Notes under the pieces: model-generated
Seen by the model: only the letters and a program-made list of their open reading frames with translations
The model's database searches: none
Told to the model about the DNA's origin: nothing
Assembly: GCA_051162045.1 (NCBI GenBank)
Contig: JBISDI010000013.1
DNA length: 64,000 nucleotides
From: Anaerozeibacter quisquiliarum
Lineage (GTDB): Bacteria; Bacillota; Clostridia; Christensenellales; Aristaeellaceae
Direction: 5' to 3' (one strand)
Part shown: positions 41,469 to 52,365 of the stretch, one piece after another
How positions within the stretch are numbered: the stretch's first letter is position 1
Layout: every line of letters begins with the position of its first letter
Program-made: the position numbers and the translations under genes

Positions 41469-42067
41469 TGTGCCTCTCCCTTTCCGCATCTGAGCACCCA
41501 GTAACCCTTGCCGCGGGCGATCCGCTGTACATCGCCCGACAGCCGCTCCAAAAATTTCCCCGCCGAGGGCGCGCCCTGCTGCTTGCGGATGACGATGTAC
41601 AGCGCGCCGCCCGGATTCAGGCGGCCGTACGCCTCTTCGAACAGCCGGTAGATCAGATGCTTGCCCGCGCGGATCGGCGGGTTGGTGACGATGGCGTCGA
41701 ACGCGCCCTCGACCCGCTCAAGGCCGTCGCTCACCACGGCCTCGGCGTTTGCGATGCCGTTCGCCAGCAGGTTTTTCCGGCACAGCGCCACCGCGCGCTC
41801 GTTGACATCCGACAGGATGAAGCGCGCGAGCGGATTGGCCGCGGCCAGCGCCATGCCCATCGCGCCCCAGCCGCAGCCGAGGTCGAGCACCCGGCCGGTG
41901 AATTTCGGCAGCGACTCGAGCAGCAGCGCGCTGCCCTCGTCGAGCCCCTGCTTCGAGAAGACGCCCGCGTCGGTGTAGGCGTCAAACGTCCGCCCCAGCG
42001 CCTGGTAACTATGCAGCCGCTCGTCGCTGCGCGCGGACGGGTTGGGGGTGAAATAGTGATCGTTCAC
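41465..42067 (-). CDS. RsmC-like class I methyltransferase
   Basis: This 200-residue protein has SAM motif I VLDLGCGWGAMG and the N6/N2-purine methyltransferase motif NPPIRAGK. The opening YFTPNPSARSDERL fits the small RsmC-like group (half length compared with E. coli RsmC). It probably methylates a guanine of 16S rRNA. Its start overlaps the upstream stop by 4 nt, and it lies next to a pseudouridine synthase gene, another rRNA modification function. Confidence 0.9.
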   Translation of the reverse strand: MNDHYFTPNPSARSDERLHSYQALGRTFDAYTDAGVFSKQGLDEGSALLLESLPKFTGRVLDLGCGWGAMGMALAAANPLARFILSDVNERAVALCRKNLLANGIANAEAVVSDGLERVEGAFDAIVTNPPIRAGKHLIYRLFEEAYGRLNPGGALYIVIRKQQGAPSAGKFLERLSGDVQRIARGKGYWVLRCGKGEAQ

Positions 42068-42779
42068 GATGGTTCCTCCAGCCGCGTAATGGCGTACAGC
42101 AGCGCCGCTTCCCCGCCCGTCAGCGCCCGAACCGCGCCGGGCGCGAGCGCTGCGTCGAGCGCAACCCCGCCCAGGCTTGCGCGGTTAAGCGCGATCACCT
42201 CGCGCCCGAGCGCCGCGAACATGCGCTTGACCTGGTGGTACTTGCCCTCGGTCACCGTCAGTTCGCCGAGGTCGGATTCGATGATGCGCAGCCGCGCCGG
42301 CTGCGCGGTGAAATCCTTGAGTTTTATGCCCTCGGCCATGGCGCGCACATGCGCCTCGTCGAGCGCGCCGTCTACGCGCGCCAAATACACCTTCTCGACG
42401 GTAAAGCGCGGCGAGATCAGCCGATGCGCCAGTTGGCCGTCGGTGGTAAACAGCAAAAGCCCCGTCGTATCCCGGTCGAGCCGCCCCACGGCGCACAGCC
42501 CCGGAAGATGGCGCTCGCGCGCGTCCAGCAAATCAAACACCGTGCGGTGGCGCGCGTCGGAACCGGCGGTTATCACGCCCGGGGGCTTGTTCATCATCAG
42601 ATGCACATGCCCCGGCTGCCCGATGACCACGCCGTCCAGCGCAACGCGCGCGCCCTCCGGCACCTTGGCTGCGGCATCCGCCTCCACCCGCCCGTCGATC
42701 GCGGCCCGCCCGCGCGCAATCGCCGAGCGCGCCTCGCTCCGGCTAAACCCCGCCGCGCCCAGGTACTTGTCCAGCCGCG

Positions 42780-42783
<4 letters not shown>
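42064..42783 (-). CDS. RsuA/RluB-family pseudouridine synthase
   Basis: This 239-residue protein has an N-terminal S4 domain (TRLDKYLGAAGFSRSEARSAI) and the catalytic Asp in GLCAVGRLDRDTTGLLLFT. HLMMNKPPGVITA and GKYHQVKRMFAALGREV also fit the family. It makes pseudouridine in 16S or 23S rRNA. The start is TTG at 42783 in a TTGA overlap with the kbl stop and with GGAG upstream. An 11-residue extension (to 42816) would lie inside kbl. Confidence 0.91.
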
Positions 42784-43957
<1,174 letters not shown>

Positions 43958-43961
<4 letters not shown>

Positions 43962-45001
43962 TGTTCCTTCCTCCAGTCCAGCACGACCTTGCCGCTCCGG
44001 CCGCTGTTCATGACCTCGAAACCCTTCTCAAACTCGGTGTAGGGCAGCCGGTGGGTCACAAGCGGCATCAGATCCAGCCCACCCTCGACCATCGCGACCA
44101 TCTTGTACCAGGTCTCGTACATCTTGCGCCCGTACACGCCGGTCAGCGTCAGGCCCTTGAGCACCACCTCGTTCCAGTCGATCGCGGCGGCGCTCTTGAA
44201 CAGGCCCAGCATCGCGATCTTGCCACCGTTGCGCATGTGCGACAAAATCTGAGTAAGCGCCGCATCGCTGCCCGACATCTCGAGCGCCACATCGAAGCCC
44301 TCGACCATGTGGTTCTCGCGCATCACCGCGGCCAAGTCGTCCCGGGCCACGTTCACCCCGAACAGCCCCATGCTGCGCGCCAGGTCCAGCCGATATTCAT
44401 TGATGTCGGTGATGATGACCTGCCGCGCGCCGTTCTTCTTGCAGATCGCGCCCGCCATGATGCCGATCGGGCCCGCGCCGGTGACCAGCACGTCCTCGCC
44501 CACCACGTCGAACTGCAGCGCAGTGTGGGTGGCGTTGCCGTAGGCGTCGAAGAAGGCCACCAGGTCCTCGGGCAGCGCCTCACTCAGCGGCACCACATTG
44601 CTGGCGGGCAGGCACAGGTACTCGGCGAACGCGCCGTCCCGCCCGACGCCCACGCCCAGCGTGTGCGAGCACCACTGCGCGTTGCCGCCGCGGCAGTTGC
44701 GGCAATGGCCGCACACCAGGTGCCCCTCGCCGCTCACGCGCTGGCCTACTCTAAGGCCCTCTACCTCCTCGCCGAGCTCGGCGATCTCGCCCACGTATTC
44801 ATGCCCGATCGTAAGCGGCGGCGCGATGTGCTGCCGACCCCAGGCGTCCCAGTTGTAGATGTGCAGATCGGTGCCGCAAATCGCGGTCTTATGGATCTTG
44901 ATCTGCACCTCGTTGTGCCGCGGCTGCGGAATCGGTACCCGAGAAAGCGTGAGCCCCACGCCCGCGCGCGCCTTGACGAGCGCGTCCATCATGCCTGTCA
45001 T
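43958..45001 (-). CDS. tdh: L-threonine 3-dehydrogenase
   Basis: This 347-residue zinc alcohol dehydrogenase family enzyme has catalytic zinc ligands Cys42, His67 and Glu68 (ICGTDLHIYNWD, GHEYVGE), structural zinc cysteines 97, 100, 103 and 111 (CGHCRNC), and the NAD loop VTGAGPIGIMAG. The NWDAWG block is specific to Tdh. It oxidises threonine to 2-amino-3-ketobutyrate. It is the first gene of the operon, with GGAGGG 6 nt before the ATG and a TATAAT-like -10 about 40 nt upstream. Confidence 0.96.
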
Positions 45002-45263
45002 AGCCGTCCCTCCATGTCAGATGGGTTGATTCGGACGCATCGATTATAACACAACGCGGCCGATCATGAAAGCGGAGAGAGGAGATTTTCAACGAAAGGA
45101 TCGGTCTTGGTGGGATTGGCAGATTTGGATGACCGATGGGTCTTTCGTCGGAAGAGGATTGATAAAGCCGGCGAAATCCGGGCATTTTATATGTGAGATG
45201 CAAATCTCGGATTACACCCTCAGAGAAGGTAGCCGATTCTATTTGGTGAAAGGAGCAGTGACC

Positions 45264-45698
45264 ATGGCCAATGTGAAATTTACCACATCAGCGATAGCCG
45301 AGACCCCCACAAGAACACTTGTAACCGCGCGGCAGTTCAAGATCGTCGTCGATGAGCCAAAAGGGCTGGGCGGTTCTGATAACGGCCCCAATCCAGTCGA
45401 GTATGTACTGGCTTCCGTTTCAGGATGTCTGAACGTGGTCGGACATGTCGTAGCGTCCGAGATGGGATTTGAGTTGAAAGGGCTCGCCATTGAAGCCGAA
45501 GGTGTCCTTGACCCCGCGCGGTTCCAGGGAACATCGTACAACGAACGCGCCGGCTACAAGGAGATTCATATCAAGCTTAAGCCTGAAGCGAATGTTGACA
45601 AACAGACGCTCGAGAAGTGGAGGGCGACCATCAGTGACCGCTGCCCTGTGAGCGACAACTTGAGCAACGTCACTCCGGTCTCGATCACCCTCGCGTAG
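45264..45698 (+). CDS. OsmC-family peroxiredoxin-like protein
   Basis: This 144-residue protein has the two conserved thiols of OsmC/Ohr proteins, in SGCLNVVGHV and DRCPVSDNLSN, and GGSDNGPNPVEYVLA ahead of the first. It is a thiol-dependent hydroperoxidase or related stress protein of the cytosol. ATG 45264 has AAAGGAG 9 nt upstream; the open frame to 45066 lies in the leader and has no homology I know. The 262-nt gap upstream holds no other gene I can support. Confidence 0.9.
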   Translation: MANVKFTTSAIAETPTRTLVTARQFKIVVDEPKGLGGSDNGPNPVEYVLASVSGCLNVVGHVVASEMGFELKGLAIEAEGVLDPARFQGTSYNERAGYKEIHIKLKPEANVDKQTLEKWRATISDRCPVSDNLSNVTPVSITLA

Positions 45699-45782
45699 TT
45701 CCTTTGAGGCGGCTTGTAAGGCGGCTGAGCGTTAGTCGGATCGGTTAATCAGCCCGCCGCCGCCGGATGCGGAACTTCATCA

Positions 45783-45807
45783 AAGAGGCTGCGAAAGGCG
45801 GCCTCTT
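45783..45807 (+). terminator. Hairpin after the osmC-like gene
   Basis: A 10-bp stem (45783-45792 with 45798-45807, one G-U pair) closes a 5-nt loop GAAAG, 85 nt after the stop codon. Only TTCGC follows, so termination may be weak or bidirectional with the convergent tex gene. Confidence 0.45.
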
Positions 45808-45898
45808 CGCATTGCGCAAGCAGAGCATGCCTCCCTCGCCGCCAAGCGGCTTACGGGCTTCGCCCTCAAGAATCCCTTCGGCGAACGCGTACGGCGGG

Positions 45899-48046
45899 TT
45901 ACGGCGCGACCATGCTTAGCGAGATGCGCCCCTTCTTCTCGTCCACCTCGATCACCCATACCCGGGCCACGTCGCCCACCTTGACCACCTCCGAGGGGTG
46001 GCGCACGAAGCGGTTCGCCAGCCGCGATACGTGTACCAGCCCGTCCTGGTGCACACCGATGTCCACGAACGCGCCGAAATCGGCCACGTTGCGCACCGTG
46101 CCCGTCAGCTCCATCCCCGGCTTCAAATCCTTTATATCCAGCACGTCCTTGCGCAGCAGCGGCTCCGGCAGATCGTCGCGCGGGTCGCGCCCCGGCTGCA
46201 TGAGCTCGCGCAGGATGTCCTTAAGCGTCGGCTCGCCCACGCCGATCTCCCCGGCCAGCGCGCCCAACCCCGCCGCCTGAGCCTGCTCGCCCAGCCCCGA
46301 AAGCGTATCCCGGCCCAGCTCCTTCACGCCGTGCCCCAGCCGCCTCAGCAGCGCTTCCGCGGCCGCGTAGGATTCCGGGTGCACCGCCGTCCGGTCGAGC
46401 GGCTGCTTCGAGAGCGCCAAGCGCAGAAACCCCGCGCACTGCTCGAACGCGCGCGGACCGAGTTTGGGTACCTTCTTCAATTCCGCGCGGCTCTTGATGC
46501 CGTGCTCCTCGCGGTAGGCCACGATGTTCTTCGCAAGATGCGGCCCGATGCCCGCCACGTGCGCGAGCAGCGCCGCCGACGCGGTGGACAGCTCCACGCC
46601 GACCGAGTTGACGCAGCCCTCGACCACACCGCTGAGCGCCGCGTCCAGCGCCGCGCCCTTCAAATCGTGCTGGTACTGGCCCACGCCGATCGACTTGGGG
46701 TCGATCTTGACCAGCTCAGCCAGCGGATCCTGCATGCGCCGCGCGATCGACACCGCGCTGCGCAGCGACACGTCGTAATCCGGGAACTCCTCGGCCGCCA
46801 GCTTCGACGCCGAATACACCGACGCGCCCGCCTCGCTCACGATCATGTAGCTGACGCCGGGCGTATCCTTTATCAGCCGCGCGATGAAGGCCTCGGCCTC
46901 GCGCGAGGCGGTGCCGTTGCCGATCGCGACCGCGGTCACGCCGTAGCGCTCGATCAGAGCGCGCACCAGTTGCTCGGCCTCCGCGATCAGCCGGGTCTGG
47001 CCGGGGATCGTGAAGTGGCCGACGCCGGTCGCGAGCAGCTTGCCGCCCGGATCGACCACCGCCAGCTTGCAGCCGGTCCTAAACCCCGGATCGACGCCCA
47101 GCGTCACCCGGCCCTTGACCGGCGGCTGCATCAGCAACTGGCGCAGATTGTCGCGGAACACGCGGATCGCCGCATCCTCCGCGCGCTCGGTCAGTTCCCC
47201 GCGCATCTCGCGCTCGAGCGACGGCTCGATCAGCCGCGCCCACGCGTCCTCGCAGGCCAGCCTCACCTGCGCGCCGGCGGGCGTGTCCGCGCGCACGAAC
47301 GCCCGAATCAGCGCGTCCGTCGCCCGCCGCTCATCCACCGCGACCGATACCTTCAAAAATCCCTCGCGCTCGCCGCGGTTGACCGCCAGCACCCGGTGGC
47401 CGGGCATGCGCGATAGCGGCTCCTCGTGCGCGTAATAGAGCCGGTACACGCTGTCCTCGTCGCCCGTCTTTTCCGAGACCAGCCGGCCCGTGGCGCGCGC
47501 AAGATTGCGCAGCCGCGCGCGAGACGCGGCGTCGTCGCTGATCGTCTCGGCCAGGATGTCGCGCGCGCCCGCCAGCGCGCTCTGCGCGTCGGGCACTTCT
47601 TTCTCGGGATCGACGAAGCCCTGCGCCAGCGCCTCGGGCGCGCCGTCGCTTGGATCCTGCAGCATCAGCCGGAGCGCCAGCGGCTCGAGCCCGCGCTCGC
47701 GCGCGATCGTGGCGCGCGTGCGGCGCTTGGGCCGGAACGGGCGGTAGATGTCCTCGAGCTCGGAAAGTGTTCCCGCGCGCCCAAGGTCCGCCGTCAGTTC
47801 CTCGGTCAGCACGCCCTGCCCGGTAAGCGCCGCCTCGATCTCGCCCCGGCGCTTGTCCAGCGAGCGCAAATAGGCGAGCCGTTCGCCCAGTTCCCGCAGC
47901 ACTTGGTCGTCCAGGCCCCCGGTCGCTTCCTTGCGGTAACGCGCGATGAACGGGATGGTATTGCCCGCGTCGATCAGCTCGACGGTCCTTTGTACCTGCG
48001 CCTCGCCGATCGAAAACGCGCGGGCCAGCGATTGCGTGATGTTCAT
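45899..48046 (-). CDS. tex: Tex-family RNA-binding protein
   Basis: This 715-residue protein has the full Tex layout: N-terminal helical region with IPFIARYRKEATGGLD, YqgF/RNase H-like domain (VTLGVDPGFRTGCKLAVVD), helix-hairpin-helix pair (GIGPHLAKNIVAYREEHG, VPKLGPRAFEQCAGFLR) and a C-terminal S1 domain (GTVRNVADFGAFVDIGVHQD). It binds RNA and the transcription complex and is conserved across bacteria. An AAAGGA site precedes the ATG. Confidence 0.96.
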   Translation of the reverse strand: MNITQSLARAFSIGEAQVQRTVELIDAGNTIPFIARYRKEATGGLDDQVLRELGERLAYLRSLDKRRGEIEAALTGQGVLTEELTADLGRAGTLSELEDIYRPFRPKRRTRATIARERGLEPLALRLMLQDPSDGAPEALAQGFVDPEKEVPDAQSALAGARDILAETISDDAASRARLRNLARATGRLVSEKTGDEDSVYRLYYAHEEPLSRMPGHRVLAVNRGEREGFLKVSVAVDERRATDALIRAFVRADTPAGAQVRLACEDAWARLIEPSLEREMRGELTERAEDAAIRVFRDNLRQLLMQPPVKGRVTLGVDPGFRTGCKLAVVDPGGKLLATGVGHFTIPGQTRLIAEAEQLVRALIERYGVTAVAIGNGTASREAEAFIARLIKDTPGVSYMIVSEAGASVYSASKLAAEEFPDYDVSLRSAVSIARRMQDPLAELVKIDPKSIGVGQYQHDLKGAALDAALSGVVEGCVNSVGVELSTASAALLAHVAGIGPHLAKNIVAYREEHGIKSRAELKKVPKLGPRAFEQCAGFLRLALSKQPLDRTAVHPESYAAAEALLRRLGHGVKELGRDTLSGLGEQAQAAGLGALAGEIGVGEPTLKDILRELMQPGRDPRDDLPEPLLRKDVLDIKDLKPGMELTGTVRNVADFGAFVDIGVHQDGLVHVSRLANRFVRHPSEVVKVGDVARVWVIEVDEKKGRISLSMVAP

Positions 48047-48175
48047 AGATGCGTCCTTTCGTCAATTGTTTGCGGCGCATGTCGACCGCTCCTATTGTCA
48101 GCGCTAAACGGGAAATTATCAGCTTCATGCCATGCCCCTTGGTTACATAGGAGAAAGCCAAATCGCATGAAGCAT

Positions 48176-48637
48176 TTATTTGTAATGACCAATTAACTCC
48201 GCTTGTTGGAGTATGTGCCCATCCATTGCTTTAAGCAGAGCGCGCTTTTTCGAAGTGCTTGGCAGATCCAACACACAATCCATTGTAAACACATGAAACC
48301 GATATCTGTGCGACCAGCCAAACGGTGGCTTTGGCCCCCTGTACCGGTGCTTGCCATACCCTCGTCCCTGTACGGCGCCTGACAACGTTTCAACCGTTTT
48401 ACCGTGCGGTATACGTGCCGGTATTATGGGCATGACAGGGATGTTCCATATAATCCAGTGATTGTACGCGGGCACGGGATGCCCCATATCGTCCATGATG
48501 ATGGCGATGGACTTTGCGCGTTCGTCTATATTGGTCAAGCGCAATTCAGGCGATATATCCTCGCCGTATCCCGTATATTCCTTGGGTATCAGGCCTTCGT
48601 TTTCAAAGGCCGGAGTTTTCACAACGAGCTCGTTCAT
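48176..48637 (-). CDS. YbhB/YbcL-family PEBP-like protein
   Basis: This 153-residue protein has the phosphatidylethanolamine-binding-protein fold: EYTGYGEDISPELRLTNI, SIAIIMDDMGHPVPAYNHWI and GPKPPFGWSHRYRFHVFTMD, the last being the family GPxPPxG-x-HRY motif. Bacterial members bind small anionic ligands; the physiological role is unclear. ATG 48637 follows AAGGGG. The region up to Tex (48047-48175) shows no gene. It is A/T-richer than the flanks. Confidence 0.9.
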   Translation of the reverse strand: MNELVVKTPAFENEGLIPKEYTGYGEDISPELRLTNIDERAKSIAIIMDDMGHPVPAYNHWIIWNIPVMPIIPARIPHGKTVETLSGAVQGRGYGKHRYRGPKPPFGWSHRYRFHVFTMDCVLDLPSTSKKRALLKAMDGHILQQAELIGHYK

Positions 48638-48775
48638 GTTGTTCGCCCCTTTATTTGGCAATCCGCCCGCCGGATTTCCATTTTCCGCATAGTATAGCAC
48701 AAAAACACGAAGGCTTCTACAAAATAATTCCGCCCGCGCGATCCATACTAAAACAAATGCAAGGGGGGGCAGCAC

Positions 48776-49678
48776 ATGCGCATGTATCACGGCGGCGGGC
48801 AGGACGGACGGCGGGCGTCGTTTGAGGGCTGGTATTTCAAGCACCGGATCGGCGATCGGGTGCTGGCGGTGATCCCGGGATTGGCGTCGGACGGCGCGGG
48901 CGGGCGCAAGGCGTTCGTGCAGGTGATCTCGAACGAAGGCGCGGCGTTCCATGCGTTCCCTTGTAAGGCGTTTCACGCGCGGGCCGATCGGCTGTCGGTC
49001 GAGGTGGGGGCCAACCGGTTTGACGACCGGGGCGTGTCGCTCGCGCTGCCCGGCCTGCGCGCGGAGCTCACCTACGGGGCGATGACGAAGCTTTCCGGCG
49101 GCGACATCATGGGGCCGTTCCGCTTCGTGCCGTTCATGGAGTGCAATCACAGCGTGATCAGCCTGAAGCACCCGGTGGACGGTTATGTCGAGCTGGGCGG
49201 CGCGGTCCACCGTTTCGACGGCGGCAGCGGCTACCTCGAGATGGACTGGGGCCGCTCGTTCCCGCGCGACTGGACCTGGTTCGAATGCCACGACTTCGAG
49301 GGCCGGCCCGGCGACTCGCTGATGCTGGCGGTGGCCGAGATTCCGATGCTCGGGCTTCACTTCACCGGCATCATCGCCGTGTGCCGCGTGGACGGGCGTC
49401 AGCACCGCGTAGCCACCTACCGCGGCGCGCGCGTCCAGCGCAGCGTCGACATGCCCGGCCGCTGTGAGATCGCGCTGATCCAGGACGGCTACCGGCTAGA
49501 GCTTGCGGTCGACTACGACCGGGGCGGCGCGCTGCGCGCGCCGGTGCTCGGGCGCATGGACCGCACGATCACCGAATACCCAAGCTGCAGGGCGCATGCG
49601 CTGCTGAGTCTCGACGGTCGCACGCTGCTGGACGCGCCGGGCCGGTGCGCGGGGTTTGAGCGCGCACAATCTATATAA
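48776..49678 (+). CDS. Tocopherol-cyclase-like protein
   Basis: This 300-residue protein has the start MYHGGGQDGRRASFEGWYFK and the central YLEMDWGRSFPRDWTWFECH, both typical of the tocopherol cyclase/AttH-like (lipocalin-related) family found in bacteria without tocopherol. The fold suggests binding of a hydrophobic molecule; no activity can be claimed. A G run (AAGGGGGGG) lies 6 nt before the ATG. It is monocistronic. Confidence 0.85.
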   Translation: MRMYHGGGQDGRRASFEGWYFKHRIGDRVLAVIPGLASDGAGGRKAFVQVISNEGAAFHAFPCKAFHARADRLSVEVGANRFDDRGVSLALPGLRAELTYGAMTKLSGGDIMGPFRFVPFMECNHSVISLKHPVDGYVELGGAVHRFDGGSGYLEMDWGRSFPRDWTWFECHDFEGRPGDSLMLAVAEIPMLGLHFTGIIAVCRVDGRQHRVATYRGARVQRSVDMPGRCEIALIQDGYRLELAVDYDRGGALRAPVLGRMDRTITEYPSCRAHALLSLDGRTLLDAPGRCAGFERAQSI

Positions 49679-49753
49679 CACGAATCGCCTTTCATCGGGG
49701 GATCAAATGCGCTATACTGTGGGGTGATTCAGCGATAAGGAGAACCAACACCC

Positions 49754-51337
49754 ATGATTACCGTCGACAATGTCAGCCTGAGCTTCGGCGCGAGCCGGCT
49801 GTTTGCGGGCGCAGACTTGAGCTTCACCCAAGGCAACTGCTACGGCGTGATCGGTGCGAACGGCGCGGGCAAGTCCACGTTTTTGAGGCTGCTTTCGGGC
49901 GAGCTCGCCCCCACCACCGGCAGCATATACGTCAAGCAAAACGTGCGCATGTCGGTGCTCAAGCAGGATCAGAACAAATACGACGCCCTGACTGTGATGG
50001 ACGCGGTGCTGATCGGCAACGCGCGCCTGTATGAAGTGATGCGCGAAAAGGACGCGTTGTATCAGAAGAGCGACTTTGACGAGGCCGACGGCGTGCGCGC
50101 GGCCGAGCTCGAGGGCGAGTTCGCCGAGATGAACGGTTGGGAGGCCGAGTCGGACGCGTCGAAGATGCTGCAGGGCTTGGGCATCCCGGTCGCGCTGCAT
50201 CAGACCGATATGGCTGAGCTCGACGGCCGGCAGAAGGTCAAGGTGCTGCTTTTGCAGGCGCTGTTCGGGCATCCCGACATCATCCTGCTCGACGAGCCCA
50301 CCAACAACCTCGACTATCCGTCGGTCACCTGGCTCGAGAACTTCCTGCTCGAGTATGACGGCACGGTGATTATCGTGTCGCACGACCGCTATTTCCTGAA
50401 CACCGTCTGCACCCACATCGTGGACATCGACTTCGGCAAGGTGCGCATGTACGTGGGCAACTACGACTTCTGGTACGAGTCCAGCCGGCTGATGCAGCAG
50501 ATGCTGCGCGACCAGAACCGCAAGGCCGAGGAAAAGGCCAAGGAGATGCAGGCCTTCATCGCGCGCTTCAGCGCCAACAAGTCAAAGGCGCGCCAGGCCA
50601 CCTCGCGCCGCAAGCTCCTCGAAAACCTGACCTTCAACGAGCTCCCCGCCTCGTCCCGGCGCTACCCCTGGGTGGGCTTCAAGCCCGACCGCGAGGCCGG
50701 CAAGGACATCCTCAAGGTCGAGGGTCTGAGCAAGTCGGAAAACGGTGTGACGCTGCTGAACAACATCAGCTTCATCCTCGACAAGGGCGACAAGGTGGCC
50801 TTCGTGGGCGAGCACGAGCTGGCCCACACGGCGCTGTTCAAGATCCTGATGGAGGAGCTTAAGCCGGACGCCGGTTTTTTCAAGTGGGGCGTCAGCACCT
50901 CGCAGGCCTACCTGCCCAAGGACAACACCGCCTACTTCGAGGGGCTGGACGTGCCGCTGGTCGAGTGGCTGGCCCAGTATTCGACCGACCAGCACGAGAG
51001 CTATCTGCGCCAGTTCCTGGGGCGCATGCTGTTCTCGGGCGACGACGTGTTCAAGCCGGTGCACGTGCTCTCCGGCGGCGAGAAGGTGCGCTGCATGCTG
51101 TCGCGCATGATGCTGTCGGGCGCGAACGTGCTGCTGCTCGACCAGCCCACCAACCATTTGGATTTGGAATCCATCACCGCGCTCAACGACGGCCTGAACG
51201 ACTTTCCCGGCACCGTGCTGTTCTCATCGCATGACCACCAATTGGTGGACACGGTCGCCAACCGCATCATGGAACTGACGCCGGACGGGCTGATCGACCG
51301 GCGCGGGAGCTTCGAAGAGTATTTGGCGAACCGCTGA
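49754..51337 (+). CDS. ABC-F family ATPase with one degenerate site
   Basis: This 527-residue soluble protein has two ABC domains joined by a charged linker (about 243-300, DQNRKAEEKAKEMQAF), as in translation-associated ABC-F proteins of the YbiT group. Domain 1 has an intact Walker A (34-41, GANGAGKS) and Walker B with Glu181, but its signature is LDGRQ (156-160). Domain 2 has an intact signature LSGGE (439-443), but its Walker A is GEHELAHT (352-359, no Lys) and its catalytic Glu is Gln464 (LLDQPTNHLD). Only one composite ATP site is therefore complete. It probably acts on ribosomes. Confidence 0.93.
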   Translation: MITVDNVSLSFGASRLFAGADLSFTQGNCYGVIGANGAGKSTFLRLLSGELAPTTGSIYVKQNVRMSVLKQDQNKYDALTVMDAVLIGNARLYEVMREKDALYQKSDFDEADGVRAAELEGEFAEMNGWEAESDASKMLQGLGIPVALHQTDMAELDGRQKVKVLLLQALFGHPDIILLDEPTNNLDYPSVTWLENFLLEYDGTVIIVSHDRYFLNTVCTHIVDIDFGKVRMYVGNYDFWYESSRLMQQMLRDQNRKAEEKAKEMQAFIARFSANKSKARQATSRRKLLENLTFNELPASSRRYPWVGFKPDREAGKDILKVEGLSKSENGVTLLNNISFILDKGDKVAFVGEHELAHTALFKILMEELKPDAGFFKWGVSTSQAYLPKDNTAYFEGLDVPLVEWLAQYSTDQHESYLRQFLGRMLFSGDDVFKPVHVLSGGEKVRCMLSRMMLSGANVLLLDQPTNHLDLESITALNDGLNDFPGTVLFSSHDHQLVDTVANRIMELTPDGLIDRRGSFEEYLANR

Positions 51338-51346
51338 CGCAGCAGA

Positions 51347-51480
51347 AATTCCCTTCCTTGGAGGGGTGGCGCGAAGCGCCGGGGTGGCGAACCTGAGGGC
51401 AGGCCCCCTGACCTGCTACAGAGGCTGTCTCGGCTCCCTCCGGCGAGGGAGACAGGGGGCCCGCCCAAATCCCCTACCCC
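51347..51480. repeat. Second copy of the intergenic repeat family
   Basis: The left end (51347-51370) matches the left end of the element at 25353 at 22 of 24 positions, and the right block CCCAAATCCCCTACCCC (51464-51480) resembles 25493-25509. The middle differs and forms its own hairpins (for example CTCCCTC with GAGGGAG near 51434-51451). The right block overlaps the last codons of the SGNH gene. Confidence 0.65.
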
Positions 51481-52112
51481 AGCATCTCCTTCACCTTCCG
51501 CGCGACGGCTTCGCCCAGCGCGCGGTGGGCTTCGGGGGTCAGGTGTACGCCGTCGGCTTCGGCCGAGGCGACGAACTCGCCCGCGTCCAGCCAATCGACG
51601 CCCGACTCCCGCGCCACGGCGCGGAAGTGCGGGGCCAGCCGGCGCGACTTTTCCCCGCCGCCGCTGAAGCTGCTGTCGGGCTCGATCGACCCGAGCGGCG
51701 GCGGACAGATCAGCAGCACCCGGGGCTGATTCCCAACAAAGACCCACGCCCGCGCGAGCGCCATCTCCGCGAGCACCTGCGCGCCGCCTGCGATGTCGCG
51801 CGCCGTCGCGCCAAAGCGCTGTTTCAGGTCGTTGGTGCCCAGCATGACGATCAAGAGGTCGAACGGCGCATGCGTCTCCAGCAGCGGCACGATGTGATCT
51901 CTACCGCGGCGGTACGGATCGATCGGGTCGTCCCACACCGTGGTGCGCCCGTTGAGCCCCTCGTTCAGCACGCAGTACCCATCGCCCAGCAGCGCGCCCA
52001 ACACGCCCGTCCAGCGCACCGCGTCGTCGTACCGCCGGGGCGGCTCGCCCGGCGCGTTGTCCGGACGGTAGCCCCAGGTGTTGGAGTCGCCAAAAACCAA
52101 AATTCGCCGCAT
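51474..52112 (-). CDS. SGNH/GDSL-family hydrolase
   Basis: This 212-residue cytosolic protein has block I FGDSNTWG with the Ser nucleophile, block III LGTNDLK and the block V Asp/His pair in ADGVHLTPEAH. It belongs to the group of small aryl-esterase or acyl-hydrolase proteins. ATG 52112 lies 9 nt after GGGAGG; the ATG at 52121 lies directly on that site and is unlikely. The substrate is probably a carboxylic ester and is not predictable. Confidence 0.92.
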   Translation of the reverse strand: MRRILVFGDSNTWGYRPDNAPGEPPRRYDDAVRWTGVLGALLGDGYCVLNEGLNGRTTVWDDPIDPYRRGRDHIVPLLETHAPFDLLIVMLGTNDLKQRFGATARDIAGGAQVLAEMALARAWVFVGNQPRVLLICPPPLGSIEPDSSFSGGGEKSRRLAPHFRAVARESGVDWLDAGEFVASAEADGVHLTPEAHRALGEAVARKVKEMLG

Positions 52113-52365
52113 AAAATTCATCCTCCCGTTCCATCGCGCCTTATACCGATCTCAACCATTCCCGCATCCGCCGGCGGCGTCCTTTCCGCCCCGGCGTCGC
52201 CTGAAAGCCCCGGCGCAGCGCCGCTACGCCTGCGCCGTAAGGCTACGCCAGGGCAAAAAATTCACTTGCCTGATGAACGCATGAATGGTTTCGGTTGGTG
52301 TAAACCATGTCGGGCTTGACACGCGCCCCTACGCAAGGTTTGGCGTCCACATTGAATGCCCCCGC
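52113..52365. other. Non-coding 253-nt stretch with repeat fragments
   Basis: No gene is supported. It holds a 7-bp hairpin with arms GGCGCAG and CTGCGCC near 52213-52237. A half-copy of the GTAGGGGC-type palindrome (GCGCCCCTACG at about 52323-52335) is also present, related to the hairpin at 3708. Confidence 0.45.

Noticed and set aside
45066..45263. N-terminal extension of the OsmC-like protein
   Set aside because: The 66 extra codons have no homology to the family and lie upstream of a good AAAGGAG plus ATG.
45998..47416. 472-codon plus-strand frame
   Set aside because: It is antisense to tex, which has all its expected domains.
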